NCBI GenBank assembly: GCA_002332795.1
Contig: DDBP01000346.1
Coordinates: 1-13,864 of the forward strand
Direction: 5' to 3'
Length of the DNA stretch: 13,864 bases
Origin: Anaerolineales bacterium UBA2029
GTDB taxonomy: Bacteria > Chloroflexota > Anaerolineae > Aggregatilineales > Aggregatilineaceae
Part shown: positions 5,483 to 12,992 of the stretch, piece after piece
Position numbering within the stretch: position 1 is the stretch's first letter
Layout: each line of letters opens with the position of its first letter
Translations under genes and position numbers: made by a program
Notes under the pieces: generated by a model
The model's input: only the letters and a program-made list of their open reading frames with translations
The model's database searches: none
Told to the model about the DNA's origin: nothing

Positions 5483-7712
5483 GGTGCGTCCCTCCCCACA
5501 GGGTCAACGCGCCCAGCGCCAGCAGGATCGCCCCCGCCGCCAGCCCCAGCCACACTTCGGACGAATCGTAGGTGAACGTCCATTCGCGCTGCGCCCCGGC
5601 CAGCGGGCCGGGTAACCCCGGCAGGTCATCCGGCGCGTCGCGCCAGCGCCCTTTGGCGACGGCGTAAAGCGGGCCGGAGTACGGTGCATCCAGCCGCACA
5701 GTGACGCGGTTCGGCCCGTCCCAGGCCAGCGCAACCTGTGGCGCGTAGTGGTTGCGGTACACGTATACGTCGCCGATCTGCGTCTCCAGAGTCAGACCGT
5801 CCGCGCTCAGCGGGCACGCCGCGACGACGTGCGTCACCAGCCAGGCACCCAGCCGATCGGCGCGGAGAGGTGCGTCGCAGTTGGCCGTAGCGAGGGTCTC
5901 CTGCTCGTTTTGTTCCTCGTCGTCGGGCACGAAGGCCGGAACGGTCACGCTGTAGTCCTCGGCAGGCACACCGGTAGCCAGAGCCGCGGCCTCCACGTAG
6001 GCAGCGCTCTGGAAGGGATCAACCCCGTCGAACTGCGCGATCTCCCAGTAAGCGGCGGCCTGCTGCGGCAGACTATAGGTGGGCGAATAGACGCGCACCG
6101 CTCCGGCCTGTTGCAGATATTCCGCCAGCGGACGGTGCGGTTCCAGCCACTCGCGCGGTGAGCGCCCTGTCACCAGCGACTGGTCAATCCACAGCACGTC
6201 GCCCAGCATGACGACCGAGAAGGCGATCAGCAGCGCGCGCGAATATGCCCGGCCCCGTTGCTCTGACAGGGGTGTGTTGCGATACACCCGCGTTGCACTC
6301 CTGTGGAGCGCCAGGAGCATCAGCACCGCTACCAGCGGCAACGCCAGCGTGCCGCTGGCCGCTCCCCAGCCCAGGCTGGCCGAGAGCGAAGCCAGGCTGA
6401 ACCCGCCGCAGGCCATCCCCGCGCCCAGCGCCGCCGTGACGAGCAAACGCGCTGTCCGACGGTCGGGTGGATTGCTCGCCAGGAGGTACGCGCCCCACGC
6501 CGCCAGATAGGGCATGATCAGCGCGGCCAGAAACCAGGTGCGCGGGGGGACGCGCCACCAGCGTAGCGGCGGGATGATCTCCACCAGGGCGCGCCACAGG
6601 ACAAAGTTCTCGCCCATGGCGTGAGCACCGGCGAAAAGCACCACTGCCAACCAGAAAAGCAGAGCGCGCGGACGCAGCAGCACCGCCGCCAGGGCCAGCG
6701 CCAGCGTGCTGATGCCGACGTAGACCATTGTCTCCCAGAAGCCAGCGTGATCGCCGATCAGCAGACCGATCCAGTCGGCCCAACGCAGGCTGTGAGCGGC
6801 AGCCTCATGCGCAGTGAGACTGCCCCGCGACAGGTCGCCGCGCCACAGCCACAGCGGCACCCATTGCACAGCGCTCAGCCCGGCGGCAATCAGCGCGGCG
6901 GCGAGCAGGCGCATGGCTGCCCCCATCCGGTTGACCTCACCCCCGGCCTCGCCCCGCTCAGCCCGTCCCTCCACGCATGGAGAGGGGGCAACGAGGCGCG
7001 TCAGCGCCGAGTGGGGGTGAGGTAAGGCGAAGGACAACCCCCGCCAACGCCACAGCGCGTAGACCGCCGCCAGCGCCAGACTATAGGCGCTCAGGCGCAC
7101 GTCGGCCAGCAGGCACAGCGCCGCGAAGCCCCCCAGCCACAGCGTCGCCCGTCGCTCAGCGGGGCCGGTCAGCACCCGCTCGACGGCCCACAGCAACCAC
7201 GGTATCCACGCCGCCGCATAGACCAGGTCCACGTGCCCGGCTCCCACCGCCGCGATCACGCGCGGGGCGAAAGCGTAACCCGCGCCTGCCAGCATGGCCG
7301 GGCCGTCCGGCAGACCGCTCGCCCGTGCCCAGGCACGCGCACCGAGGCCCGCGTACAACAGGTGCAGCCAGATCAGGGCATTGAGATGCCAGCCGGGCGG
7401 CAGGAACAAGACGAGCCATTGGAACGGATACCAGACCTTGCTCAGCGGATTGGCGGCGAAGGGCGTCCCGCTCATGATCGAGGGCCGCCACAGGGGCAGA
7501 ACCCCATCTTCCAGCACAGAGCGGCGCAGGAACAGCGCGTTCGGCCAGTGCGAGGTCATCGCGTCGGAGAAGCTCGCGTCGCGCGGAGTCGGCAGGTGAT
7601 CTCCGCCCAGGCCGACCGCCAACAAAAACGCCGCCAGAACGACGGCCAGACTCGCGGCGAAAACCAGCCCGGAACGCTTTCCTGCTTCAGCGAAGGACGT
7701 AGACGGTGACAT
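5475..7712 (-). CDS. YfhO-like polytopic membrane protein carrying palindromic inserts
   Basis: 745 residues from the ATG at 7712 (MSPSTSFAEAG). An upstream in-frame ATG at 7799 would add 29 polar residues and overlap the previous gene by far more, so I prefer 7712. An AGGAGG lies only 3-4 bases before it, within the end of the preceding gene (26-base overlap). It is similar to the YfhO protein at 1195-3627: FSDAMTSHWP (48-57, with the first-loop Asp50), LPLWRPSIMSGTPFAANP, YPFQWLVLFLPP, AAWIPWLLW (about 167-175) and LSAVQWVPLW (279-288). The C-terminal outer domain is shorter, and the PGW motif seen in the other copy is not obvious. Residues 231-260 are encoded by palindromic element B and residues about 472-485 by another palindromic repeat. 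Both lie between membrane segments. Probable role: glycan assembly at the membrane together with the GT-C-like neighbours; substrate unknown. Confidence 0.85.
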   Translation of the reverse strand: MSPSTSFAEAGKRSGLVFAASLAVVLAAFLLAVGLGGDHLPTPRDASFSDAMTSHWPNALFLRRSVLEDGVLPLWRPSIMSGTPFAANPLSKVWYPFQWLVLFLPPGWHLNALIWLHLLYAGLGARAWARASGLPDGPAMLAGAGYAFAPRVIAAVGAGHVDLVYAAAWIPWLLWAVERVLTGPAERRATLWLGGFAALCLLADVRLSAYSLALAAVYALWRWRGLSFALPHPHSALTRLVAPSPCVEGRAERGEAGGEVNRMGAAMRLLAAALIAAGLSAVQWVPLWLWRGDLSRGSLTAHEAAAHSLRWADWIGLLIGDHAGFWETMVYVGISTLALALAAVLLRPRALLFWLAVVLFAGAHAMGENFVLWRALVEIIPPLRWWRVPPRTWFLAALIMPYLAAWGAYLLASNPPDRRTARLLVTAALGAGMACGGFSLASLSASLGWGAASGTLALPLVAVLMLLALHRSATRVYRNTPLSEQRGRAYSRALLIAFSVVMLGDVLWIDQSLVTGRSPREWLEPHRPLAEYLQQAGAVRVYSPTYSLPQQAAAYWEIAQFDGVDPFQSAAYVEAAALATGVPAEDYSVTVPAFVPDDEEQNEQETLATANCDAPLRADRLGAWLVTHVVAACPLSADGLTLETQIGDVYVYRNHYAPQVALAWDGPNRVTVRLDAPYSGPLYAVAKGRWRDAPDDLPGLPGPLAGAQREWTFTYDSSEVWLGLAAGAILLALGALTLWGGTHHA
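6260..6300 (-). repeat. Short palindromic element translated within the YfhO-like gene
   Basis: Core GGGTGTGTTGCGATACACCC (6270-6289), a stem with arms GGGTGT/ACACCC, plus flanking TTGC(T/A)C on both sides. It resembles GGGGTGTATTGCAATACACCCC palindromes that I associate with Chloroflexota intergenic DNA (recognition by form only). It is read through in frame as residues about 472-485 (SATRVYRNTPLSEQ), a polar loop between membrane segments. Confidence 0.5.
6934..7023 (+). repeat. Palindromic element B (90 bp), translated in frame
   Basis: Same family as element A but oppositely oriented on the chromosome: ACCTCACCCCC at the left end, GGGGGTGAGGT at the right end, an imperfect central CTCCA..TGGAG stem (about 6969-6982) and GGCGC-GTCA-GCGCC near 6995-7008. 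It is 30 codons long. The minus-strand YfhO-like gene reads it as residues 231-260, starting Pro-His and ending Gly-Glu-Val. Read on the plus strand it would give MERGQRGASAPSGGEV, nearly identical to the peptide that element A contributes to the other gene. Confidence 0.85.
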
Positions 7713-9354
7713 CACCCTCCTTGACTTCCTGTTCGATGCGCTCCGGTGCCAGTTCTGCAATGCACTTGCCGGCGTCCGGATAGGTGTTGCCATCGTCATC
7801 TTCAGCGGCGAAGGTGCGTTCCTGCGGCCCCCAGAAAAGGTAACGGACGCGGAACGGCAGCTCGTCGCTCAGCAGGGTGTCGCAGTCCTGCCCCCGGTAG
7901 AAGCGCTCGACCTGCTGCAAGCGCTCCTCCGCGGGCACTGTCTCAAAGGGGTGACCGTAAACGACCACCTGACGGGTATAGGCCGGTATCCACAGGCTGA
8001 TGTTCGGCGCGGCCAGCACTACGGCGTCCGGTTCACCCTGGTCGCGCAGCCATTCCATAGCGTGCCAGTAGTCCGCCTCTACCAGCAGCCCCGTCTCCAG
8101 GCCACTGTCCGGATTGGACACCGCCCCGAAGAGCGGGATGCCCAGCACCAGGATGTTGCTAGGAATCAGGGCGACCAGCAGCGCGATGAAGGCCGGAGTC
8201 CGCCAGCGCGCGGACACGCGGTAGAACCAGGTGTCCTCCAGGCCGCGCACAGCGAAGTAGACCAGCGGCAGGATCAGCCCCATCATCAGGCGGCGCTGCA
8301 GGTTGAACGGCGCATACAGCCCGGCCACGTTCACGATCAGCCACAGCAACATCAGTTGATCGCCGTCGCGCTCGAAATGACGCACAGCGCGGATCAACCC
8401 CGGCAGCGCCACCAGTAGCAGCAGCCCATACCCGGCCAACAGCAACCACGGTGCCGGTGAAGGGGTCTCGTTCTGCGCGTTGAACTCGCCCATGATTGAG
8501 TTGAAGTGGAACACAGCGTAGTCGTAGACAGCGAAGGGGATGATCGGCAGCCACAGCATGGAGGCCCAGCGCAACTCGTGTTGCGGCACTGCGCGCGTGA
8601 TCCAGGCCCGCACGCCCACATACAGCACCAGCGCGCCGGCGATAGGGATCAGCGCGGTCGGTTGAATGAGCGCCAGCACCACTGAGAGCAACAGTATCCC
8701 CAGGCCGCCGTTCTCCACGCTGGGCGGATCGGTGTAGCCGCGCCGAAACACCACGAGATAGGCGGAAGCGATCAGCGCCAGGCAGGCAATGCTCATCGGG
8801 AAATGGGGGTTGGCGAAAGAGGCATAGAAGGGGAATGCTTCGGGAACGGCCAGATCGGGGGCCAGTGCGTCGGGATCGAAGAGCACCACCAGCCAGCCCA
8901 ACCCGGCCCCCACTGCGCTCAGCACGAAGAACAGGCGGCGCGGTCGCTGCCGCACCCACACCGTCGCGCCGAGCTGATAGAGCGAGATATACATGAAGAA
9001 GCTGGTTGCCATGCGCACCAGGTGAAACGTCACCAGGCTCGACAGCGCCAGCACCCGTGCCGCGTGCCCCAGGAACAGGTAGAAGGTGTGGAATACGGCT
9101 CCGTCGTGTTGCTGGGGAGTGTGCCGAAGCTGAAACAGCCACGATCCCTCGCGCCCCTGCTCGATCTTGGCCAGATAGGTCGCGCCGTCTTTGGGGTTGG
9201 TCAGCATCCCCATGAACTGCCATTCGGAGGTGCTCTGATTGCGGGCCAGCGCCCAGGCATAGGGGACAATGGTCAGGGCCACCAACAGGCCACTGATCAC
9301 GATCACCCATCGCCACTCAGCAGCCGAGATGTATACGGACCGTAATGTCTGCAT
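7687..9354 (-). CDS. GT-C-like polytopic membrane protein (paralogue without insertion)
   Basis: 555 residues, first gene of the minus-strand operon. Membrane segments start at about 16-35. The first outer loop carries NPKDGATYLAKIEQG (D56) and QQHDGA (81-86). Further marks are PHFP (183-186), AQNETPSPAP (293-302), PFNLQRRL (349-356) and a C-terminal outer domain with YGHPFET (466-472) and YLFWGPQERT (505-514). These are shared with the gene at 3620-5482, so the two are duplicates. The family is unnamed to me; many membrane segments with an acidic first loop fit a GT-C glycosyltransferase. AGGGAG lies 4 bases before the ATG at 9354, supporting this start. Its end overlaps the next gene's start by 26 bases. 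The likely promoter lies in 9355-9420, next to or inside the palindromic element at 9388-9510, but I see no convincing -35/-10 pair on this strand. Confidence 0.85.
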   Translation of the reverse strand: MQTLRSVYISAAEWRWVIVISGLLVALTIVPYAWALARNQSTSEWQFMGMLTNPKDGATYLAKIEQGREGSWLFQLRHTPQQHDGAVFHTFYLFLGHAARVLALSSLVTFHLVRMATSFFMYISLYQLGATVWVRQRPRRLFFVLSAVGAGLGWLVVLFDPDALAPDLAVPEAFPFYASFANPHFPMSIACLALIASAYLVVFRRGYTDPPSVENGGLGILLLSVVLALIQPTALIPIAGALVLYVGVRAWITRAVPQHELRWASMLWLPIIPFAVYDYAVFHFNSIMGEFNAQNETPSPAPWLLLAGYGLLLLVALPGLIRAVRHFERDGDQLMLLWLIVNVAGLYAPFNLQRRLMMGLILPLVYFAVRGLEDTWFYRVSARWRTPAFIALLVALIPSNILVLGIPLFGAVSNPDSGLETGLLVEADYWHAMEWLRDQGEPDAVVLAAPNISLWIPAYTRQVVVYGHPFETVPAEERLQQVERFYRGQDCDTLLSDELPFRVRYLFWGPQERTFAAEDDDGNTYPDAGKCIAELAPERIEQEVKEGDVTVYVLR

Positions 9355-9387
9355 CGCACTCCCTGCTAGAGTGTGTTATGCGCTTTT

Positions 9388-9510
9388 CCCCCTCATCCCC
9401 CGGCCCCTCCTGCCACGCAAGGCGGGGAGAAGGGAAGTGTTTTCGCCCGCAGGCAAGTCCCCTCGCCCCGCGACGCCGTCGCGAGGGAAAGGGGAGCGAG
9501 GAGTGAGGGG
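9388..9510. repeat. Palindromic element C in the divergent control region
   Basis: A 123-bp segment that begins CCCCTCATCCCCC and ends GAGGAGTGAGGGG, so its ends are inverted repeats. Inside are a perfect CGCGAC-GCC-GTCGCG stem (about 9470-9484), enclosed by CCCTCGC...GCGAGGG, and a TGCC-ACGCAA-GGCG stem near 9411-9424. It shares the C-rich terminal style of elements A and B but has different internal sequence, so I treat it as a related type and not another copy. It starts about 34 bases upstream of the first gene of the minus-strand operon. Confidence 0.65.
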
Positions 9511-9568
9511 CAGCAGAGCGCGGCAAACTGCCTGATACCTTTTGCACGCATCCTCCCTTACGGCAGGT

Positions 9569-9597
9569 TTGCCCGCGGATTCCGGCGTGAGTATAAT
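9569..9597 (+). promoter_or_regulatory. Sigma-70-type promoter of the zinc-ribbon/NACHT operon
   Basis: TTGCCC at 9569-9574 (4 of 6 consensus) and a perfect TATAAT at 9592-9597, with a 17-base spacer. The predicted transcription start is near 9604, giving a leader of about 78 bases before the ATG at 9682. It is the best promoter-like sequence in the window and points to the plus-strand pair. Confidence 0.75.
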
Positions 9598-9631
9598 GCA
9601 CGGTGCTGTTCTGGGAATCTGCCGGAATCCG
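9576..9631. promoter_or_regulatory. Paired operator-like sites around the -10 element
   Basis: CGGATTCCGGC (9576-9586) and its exact inverted complement GCCGGAATCCG (9621-9631) flank the -10 box. Each also holds a 9-base dyad, CGGA(A/T)TCCG, centred at about 9580 and 9627, 47 bases apart. One lies in the -35/-10 spacer and one around +23. Such placement fits repressor binding or an mRNA stem; which of these is unknown. Confidence 0.55.
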
Positions 9632-9681
9632 GTACGCTCATTTTACAACGCCCGGCGCTAGCCGCCAGTTCAGAGACGACC

Positions 9682-10383
9682 ATGAGCCAGACCAGAGCGC
9701 TCTACCGCCTGCAAAAGCTCGACCTGGAACTAGAGTCCCGCCGTGCGCGTGTGCGCGAAATCACTGCGGCGCTGGAAGACGACCGCGCCCGTCAGCAGGC
9801 GCGCGCCGACGTGAGCGCGCTCGAAGAGCGCCTGCGCCCCCAGGAAACGCGCGCTGCCGATCTCTCCCTGGAAATCAAGACGGTCGCCGAGCAGACGAAA
9901 CAGCTCAACGCGCGACTCTACGGGGGCGGCGTCAACAACCCCAAAGAACTGGAAGACATCCAGCACAAGATCGCCGAACGCGAACGGCGGCATGCGGCGC
10001 TGGAAGACGCCCTGCTGGAAACCATGATCGCCGTCGAGGAATTGCAGGAAGCGCTGTCCGCGGCGCGCGCGCATCTGCAGCAAGTCGAGCAGCGCTGGGA
10101 GACCGATCAGGAGACGCTCAAAGCGGAACTCGACCGGCTCAAGAACGAGATTCGCCACCTCAAAGCAGACCGGCAGCAACTCGAAAAGACGATCAGCGCG
10201 GAATATCTGGCGCTCTACCAAAACCTGCGCGCGCGCAAGAACGGCTACGCTGTCGCCATGCTAGAAGGCGAGAGCTGCTCGATCTGCGGGGTGGGACAGA
10301 CGACGGCCACGGTGCAACAGGTGCGGCAGGGCCTGGAACTGATCACCTGCGAAAGTTGCGGACGTATCCTGATAGCCTTGTGA
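9682..10383 (+). CDS. Coiled-coil protein with C-terminal C4 zinc ribbon (COG1579/DUF164 type)
   Basis: 233 residues from the ATG at 9682 (MSQTRALYRLQKLDLELES). The frame is open further upstream, but that stretch crosses the promoter and repeat and has no family match, so this start is preferred. Residues about 8-175 are a long charged coiled coil, broken by the family signature LYGGGVNNPKELEDIQ (79-94). The C-terminus has two CxxC knuckles, C199/C202 and C223/C226, forming a zinc ribbon. Members of this family are predicted nucleic-acid-binding proteins of unsettled function, widespread in bacteria and of about this length. The coiled coil suggests a hairpin-shaped scaffold or adaptor. It has its own promoter with a 78-base leader and is followed after 12 bases by the NACHT gene, so the two are co-transcribed. 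The Shine-Dalgarno is weak. Confidence 0.9.
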   Translation: MSQTRALYRLQKLDLELESRRARVREITAALEDDRARQQARADVSALEERLRPQETRAADLSLEIKTVAEQTKQLNARLYGGGVNNPKELEDIQHKIAERERRHAALEDALLETMIAVEELQEALSAARAHLQQVEQRWETDQETLKAELDRLKNEIRHLKADRQQLEKTISAEYLALYQNLRARKNGYAVAMLEGESCSICGVGQTTATVQQVRQGLELITCESCGRILIAL

Positions 10384-10384
10384 C

Positions 10385-10391
10385 GAGGGGA
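10385..10391 (+). promoter_or_regulatory. Ribosome binding site of the NACHT gene
   Basis: GAGGGG, a few bases before the ATG at 10396 and just after the stop of the zinc-ribbon gene (10381-10383). It fixes the start of the NACHT protein and fits a two-gene operon. Confidence 0.6.
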
Positions 10392-10395
10392 CGCC

Positions 10396-12990
10396 ATGCG
10401 CTTCGATCCGCTTTCCTTTCTGGCTGGCTTTGCCACTGGCGGCGTCCTGGCGCTGATCACCTGGCGCGTACGTCGCCGTCTGGCCCGGATTCAGCGAACA
10501 GCCGAAGCGCAGATCGAAGGGACGCGGCGCTTCGTGGGGCAGGCCGCCGACACCCGTTACGCCCGCGATTTGCTGCGCGTCCTGCAATCCTATCATCTGG
10601 CTGGCGACCTGTTCCCGCTGACTGAGGTCCTGCTCGAACCGCGCCTGCTGCTGCCCCCGCCGCCGGTCGTTGCACCCAGCGGCGATGAAGGGCTGGCCCG
10701 CGACGTTTTCGACGTGGTGCCGGTCTTTCACGACATGCCGCAAAGCTACGCGCCCTACAACCTGGAGACCATCCCGCTGACCGACCTGGGCGCGGGCGAC
10801 CGGCTGGTGGCCTTGCTGGGAGCGAGCGGCATGGGCAAGAGCGTGACGCTGGCCACGCTGGGGTTGATGGCGCTTGGCGAGGTGACCTTCGAGTCGTTCG
10901 AAGACCTTTCGGAGCAGGCCATCCTGGCCGAAGAGAAGGATTTGCCAGAAGAGCAGCGCCGCGCCCGCGCCGCCGAGCGTCAACGCATCCAGGAGCGAGC
11001 GCTGGAAAAACTCTACGACGTACGCCAACAGCGCCGCCAGCAATATGGCCTGACCGAGGAAGACGAGCAGCGCCTGCCTCCGCTGGAAATCTCCTCACTC
11101 ACGCCGGTGCTGGTGCACCTGTGCGATGTCGAGCTAGACCCCGCGCTCTACGGCAAGGGGAAAAACATGGCCGTTGACCCGGCGGAGCCGCTGGTGCGCG
11201 CTGCGCAGCGCCGCCTGAGCGCCATGACCGCGCGCGTCGCGGGCAGCGTCATCTACCCGGCGCTGGAACGCGGGCGCGCTCTGGTGCTGGTGGACGGTTT
11301 CGACGAACTGTCGCCGGCGGCGCGCGCGCCGTATCTGGAATGGCTGCGTCAGTTGGGGGCACTCTACGGGCATAACCTGATCGTGGTGGCCGGGCCGCCC
11401 ACCGGCTATGAGGCGCTGATCGCGGCGGGCTATGCGCCGGTCTTCCTGCGCGCCTGGCGCGACGAGGACTACGCGACTCTCGCCGAGCGCTGGGCGGCAG
11501 CCTGGCCGCGCACACAGCGCCGCGCTACCGCGCCGGACGAGCAGGTCATGCGCCGCCTGACGCAAGACAATCGCGGGCGCAGCATCTTCGATGTCACGCT
11601 CAAGTTGTGGGCGGGGCTGGCCGACGACACGCGCGAGATCGGTCGTCAGGGCTGGTACGACGCCTTTGTGTTGCGCCATCTGTCACATACATCGTGGCGC
11701 GAGGCATTGCCCGCCCTGGCCGCCGCTCAACTCGACGCGGGCGGCCCGCTGCCAGCAGCCGAGGCCAGCGCTGCGCTCAGCGCCGGTGGCAAGGTCAAAG
11801 GGGGCGACGCCCTGCCCGATCTGGTCAAAGACGGCCTGCTGAGGGAATACGCGGGCGAGCGCTACGCCTTCGTCCATCCGCGACTGACCAGCTTCCTGGC
11901 GAGCGAGACGCTGCTGGAGCCAGGATCGGAGCGCCCGACCGAACTGGCGCTGGAACCGGCCTGGCAGGAAGCGCTCGGCTTTGCCGCCGGACGCATCAAC
12001 ATCGTGCCTGTCATCTACCGCAAGCTCAGTGTGCCGCCCGACCTGTTCTACAGCAACCTGTTCGACCTGGTACACTGGCTGCCCGATGCGCCTGCTGACG
12101 CGCCCTGGCGCGGCGATATCTTCACGCGGCTGGCCAAAGCGCTGCTGGCCAACGAGCAGTACCCGCTGGTGCGCGAGCGCGCCCTGGCCGCGCTGATCGC
12201 CTCGCGCGACCGCAACGTGTTGTTCATCCTGCGTCAGGCCCTGCACGCCGCCGACGCCGACATCCGCCGCCTGGGGTGCGTGGGACTGGGCGCGTTGGGC
12301 AACCCCGAAGCCGTCAAAGACCTGGCGGCCATGCTCGCCGACGAAGACCAGGACGTGAAGCTGGCCGCAGCCCTGGCGCTGGGCGCGATCGGCACCGAGC
12401 AGGCCATCGAGATCATGATTCACGGGCTGTTCCAGGAAGGGCACGAAGTGCGCCGCGCCATCGCCGAGGCGCTGGCCGCCCTGCCCGGCAATGGGCACGA
12501 CATCCTGCGCGAAGCGATCGTCGCCAAAGAGGTGGAAATCCGCCGCGCAGCGGTCTATGGGTTGCGCCGCATCCGCGCGCCCTGGGCGCTGACCGCCCTC
12601 TACCGCGCCATGATGGAAGACGAGCAGTGGTATGTGCGCACGGCGGCGCAGGACGCCTTCACGGCGGCGCAGTCGCCGGAGCGCCAGGGACCGCGCCGTC
12701 ACCCCGAAGCCGACGCGCTAAGCTGGCTGATCGCCTGGGCCGCCGATCATGGCGAGGGCGTCCCGGCTGGCCCCAACGCCCGGCAGATGTTGATCCGGGT
12801 GTTGCAGGAAGGGCAGGCGCTCTATCGCATCATGGCCGCGCAGACGCTGGCGCGGCTGGGCCATGTGCCCGCGCTCAAGCCGCTCTACGCCGCGCTGCGC
12901 GACCGCGATCCTTCGGTGCGCGGCGCCGCCTACGAAGCGCTGGCCGAGTTACAGATGCGCCTGGGCGAACCGTTGCCGGGGTTGGTGTAA
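10396..12990 (+). CDS. Membrane-anchored NACHT-domain NTPase with C-terminal HEAT repeats
   Basis: 864 residues. There is one N-terminal membrane segment (about 6-22), followed by an Arg-rich stretch, so the bulk is probably cytoplasmic. The NTPase core has Walker A GASGMGKS (142-149) and Walker B ALVLVDGFDEL (295-305); the D-G-x-D-E-L form is the hallmark of NACHT proteins. A charged insert (about 165-230) lies between them. The usual sensor strand ending in T/S-R-P reads NLIVVAGPPTGYEAL (327-341), so the Arg is replaced. A winged-helix-like region follows (about 400-510). HEAT-like repeats occupy about 593-760 and 800-855, e.g. IRRLGCVGLGALGNPEAV and VRGAAYEALAELQ. NACHT/HEAT STAND proteins act as signal-sensing switches, some in antiphage defence; here no effector nuclease or toxin domain is seen. 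It follows the zinc-ribbon gene by 12 bases and is convergent with the next gene, leaving only 2 bases between them. NACHT call sure; biological role unknown. Confidence 0.9.
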   Translation: MRFDPLSFLAGFATGGVLALITWRVRRRLARIQRTAEAQIEGTRRFVGQAADTRYARDLLRVLQSYHLAGDLFPLTEVLLEPRLLLPPPPVVAPSGDEGLARDVFDVVPVFHDMPQSYAPYNLETIPLTDLGAGDRLVALLGASGMGKSVTLATLGLMALGEVTFESFEDLSEQAILAEEKDLPEEQRRARAAERQRIQERALEKLYDVRQQRRQQYGLTEEDEQRLPPLEISSLTPVLVHLCDVELDPALYGKGKNMAVDPAEPLVRAAQRRLSAMTARVAGSVIYPALERGRALVLVDGFDELSPAARAPYLEWLRQLGALYGHNLIVVAGPPTGYEALIAAGYAPVFLRAWRDEDYATLAERWAAAWPRTQRRATAPDEQVMRRLTQDNRGRSIFDVTLKLWAGLADDTREIGRQGWYDAFVLRHLSHTSWREALPALAAAQLDAGGPLPAAEASAALSAGGKVKGGDALPDLVKDGLLREYAGERYAFVHPRLTSFLASETLLEPGSERPTELALEPAWQEALGFAAGRINIVPVIYRKLSVPPDLFYSNLFDLVHWLPDAPADAPWRGDIFTRLAKALLANEQYPLVRERALAALIASRDRNVLFILRQALHAADADIRRLGCVGLGALGNPEAVKDLAAMLADEDQDVKLAAALALGAIGTEQAIEIMIHGLFQEGHEVRRAIAEALAALPGNGHDILREAIVAKEVEIRRAAVYGLRRIRAPWALTALYRAMMEDEQWYVRTAAQDAFTAAQSPERQGPRRHPEADALSWLIAWAADHGEGVPAGPNARQMLIRVLQEGQALYRIMAAQTLARLGHVPALKPLYAALRDRDPSVRGAAYEALAELQMRLGEPLPGLV

Positions 12991-12992
12991 CT

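Larger units (their letters stand above)
9355..9681. other. Divergent intergenic control region (327 bp)
   Basis: Separates the minus-strand membrane operon from the plus-strand zinc-ribbon/NACHT operon. It contains element C (9388-9510), the promoter (9569-9597) and the paired dyads (9576-9631). The stretch 9511-9568 shows nothing I can name. No RNA gene is seen. Confidence 0.8.

Noticed and set aside
4683..7023. Elements A and B as a CRISPR array
   Set aside because: Only two copies, opposite orientation, over 2 kb apart and inside genes; there is no spacer pattern and no cas gene.
7713..7799. Start of the YfhO-like gene at 7799
   Set aside because: The extra 29 residues are polar and would overlap the end of the preceding gene by over 100 bases. 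The ATG at 7712 with a nearby AGGAGG is more plausible, though the spacing is short.
9373..9681. Upstream extension of the zinc-ribbon frame to an ATG at 9373
   Set aside because: It would translate element C and the promoter, and the added residues do not fit the family, which begins near the MSQTRALYRL start.
10396..12990. NACHT gene as part of a known Avs-type antiphage system
   Set aside because: There is no N-terminal nuclease or other effector and the sensor is HEAT-like and not TPR-like. With an N-terminal membrane anchor and no defence genes nearby, the link is not supported.
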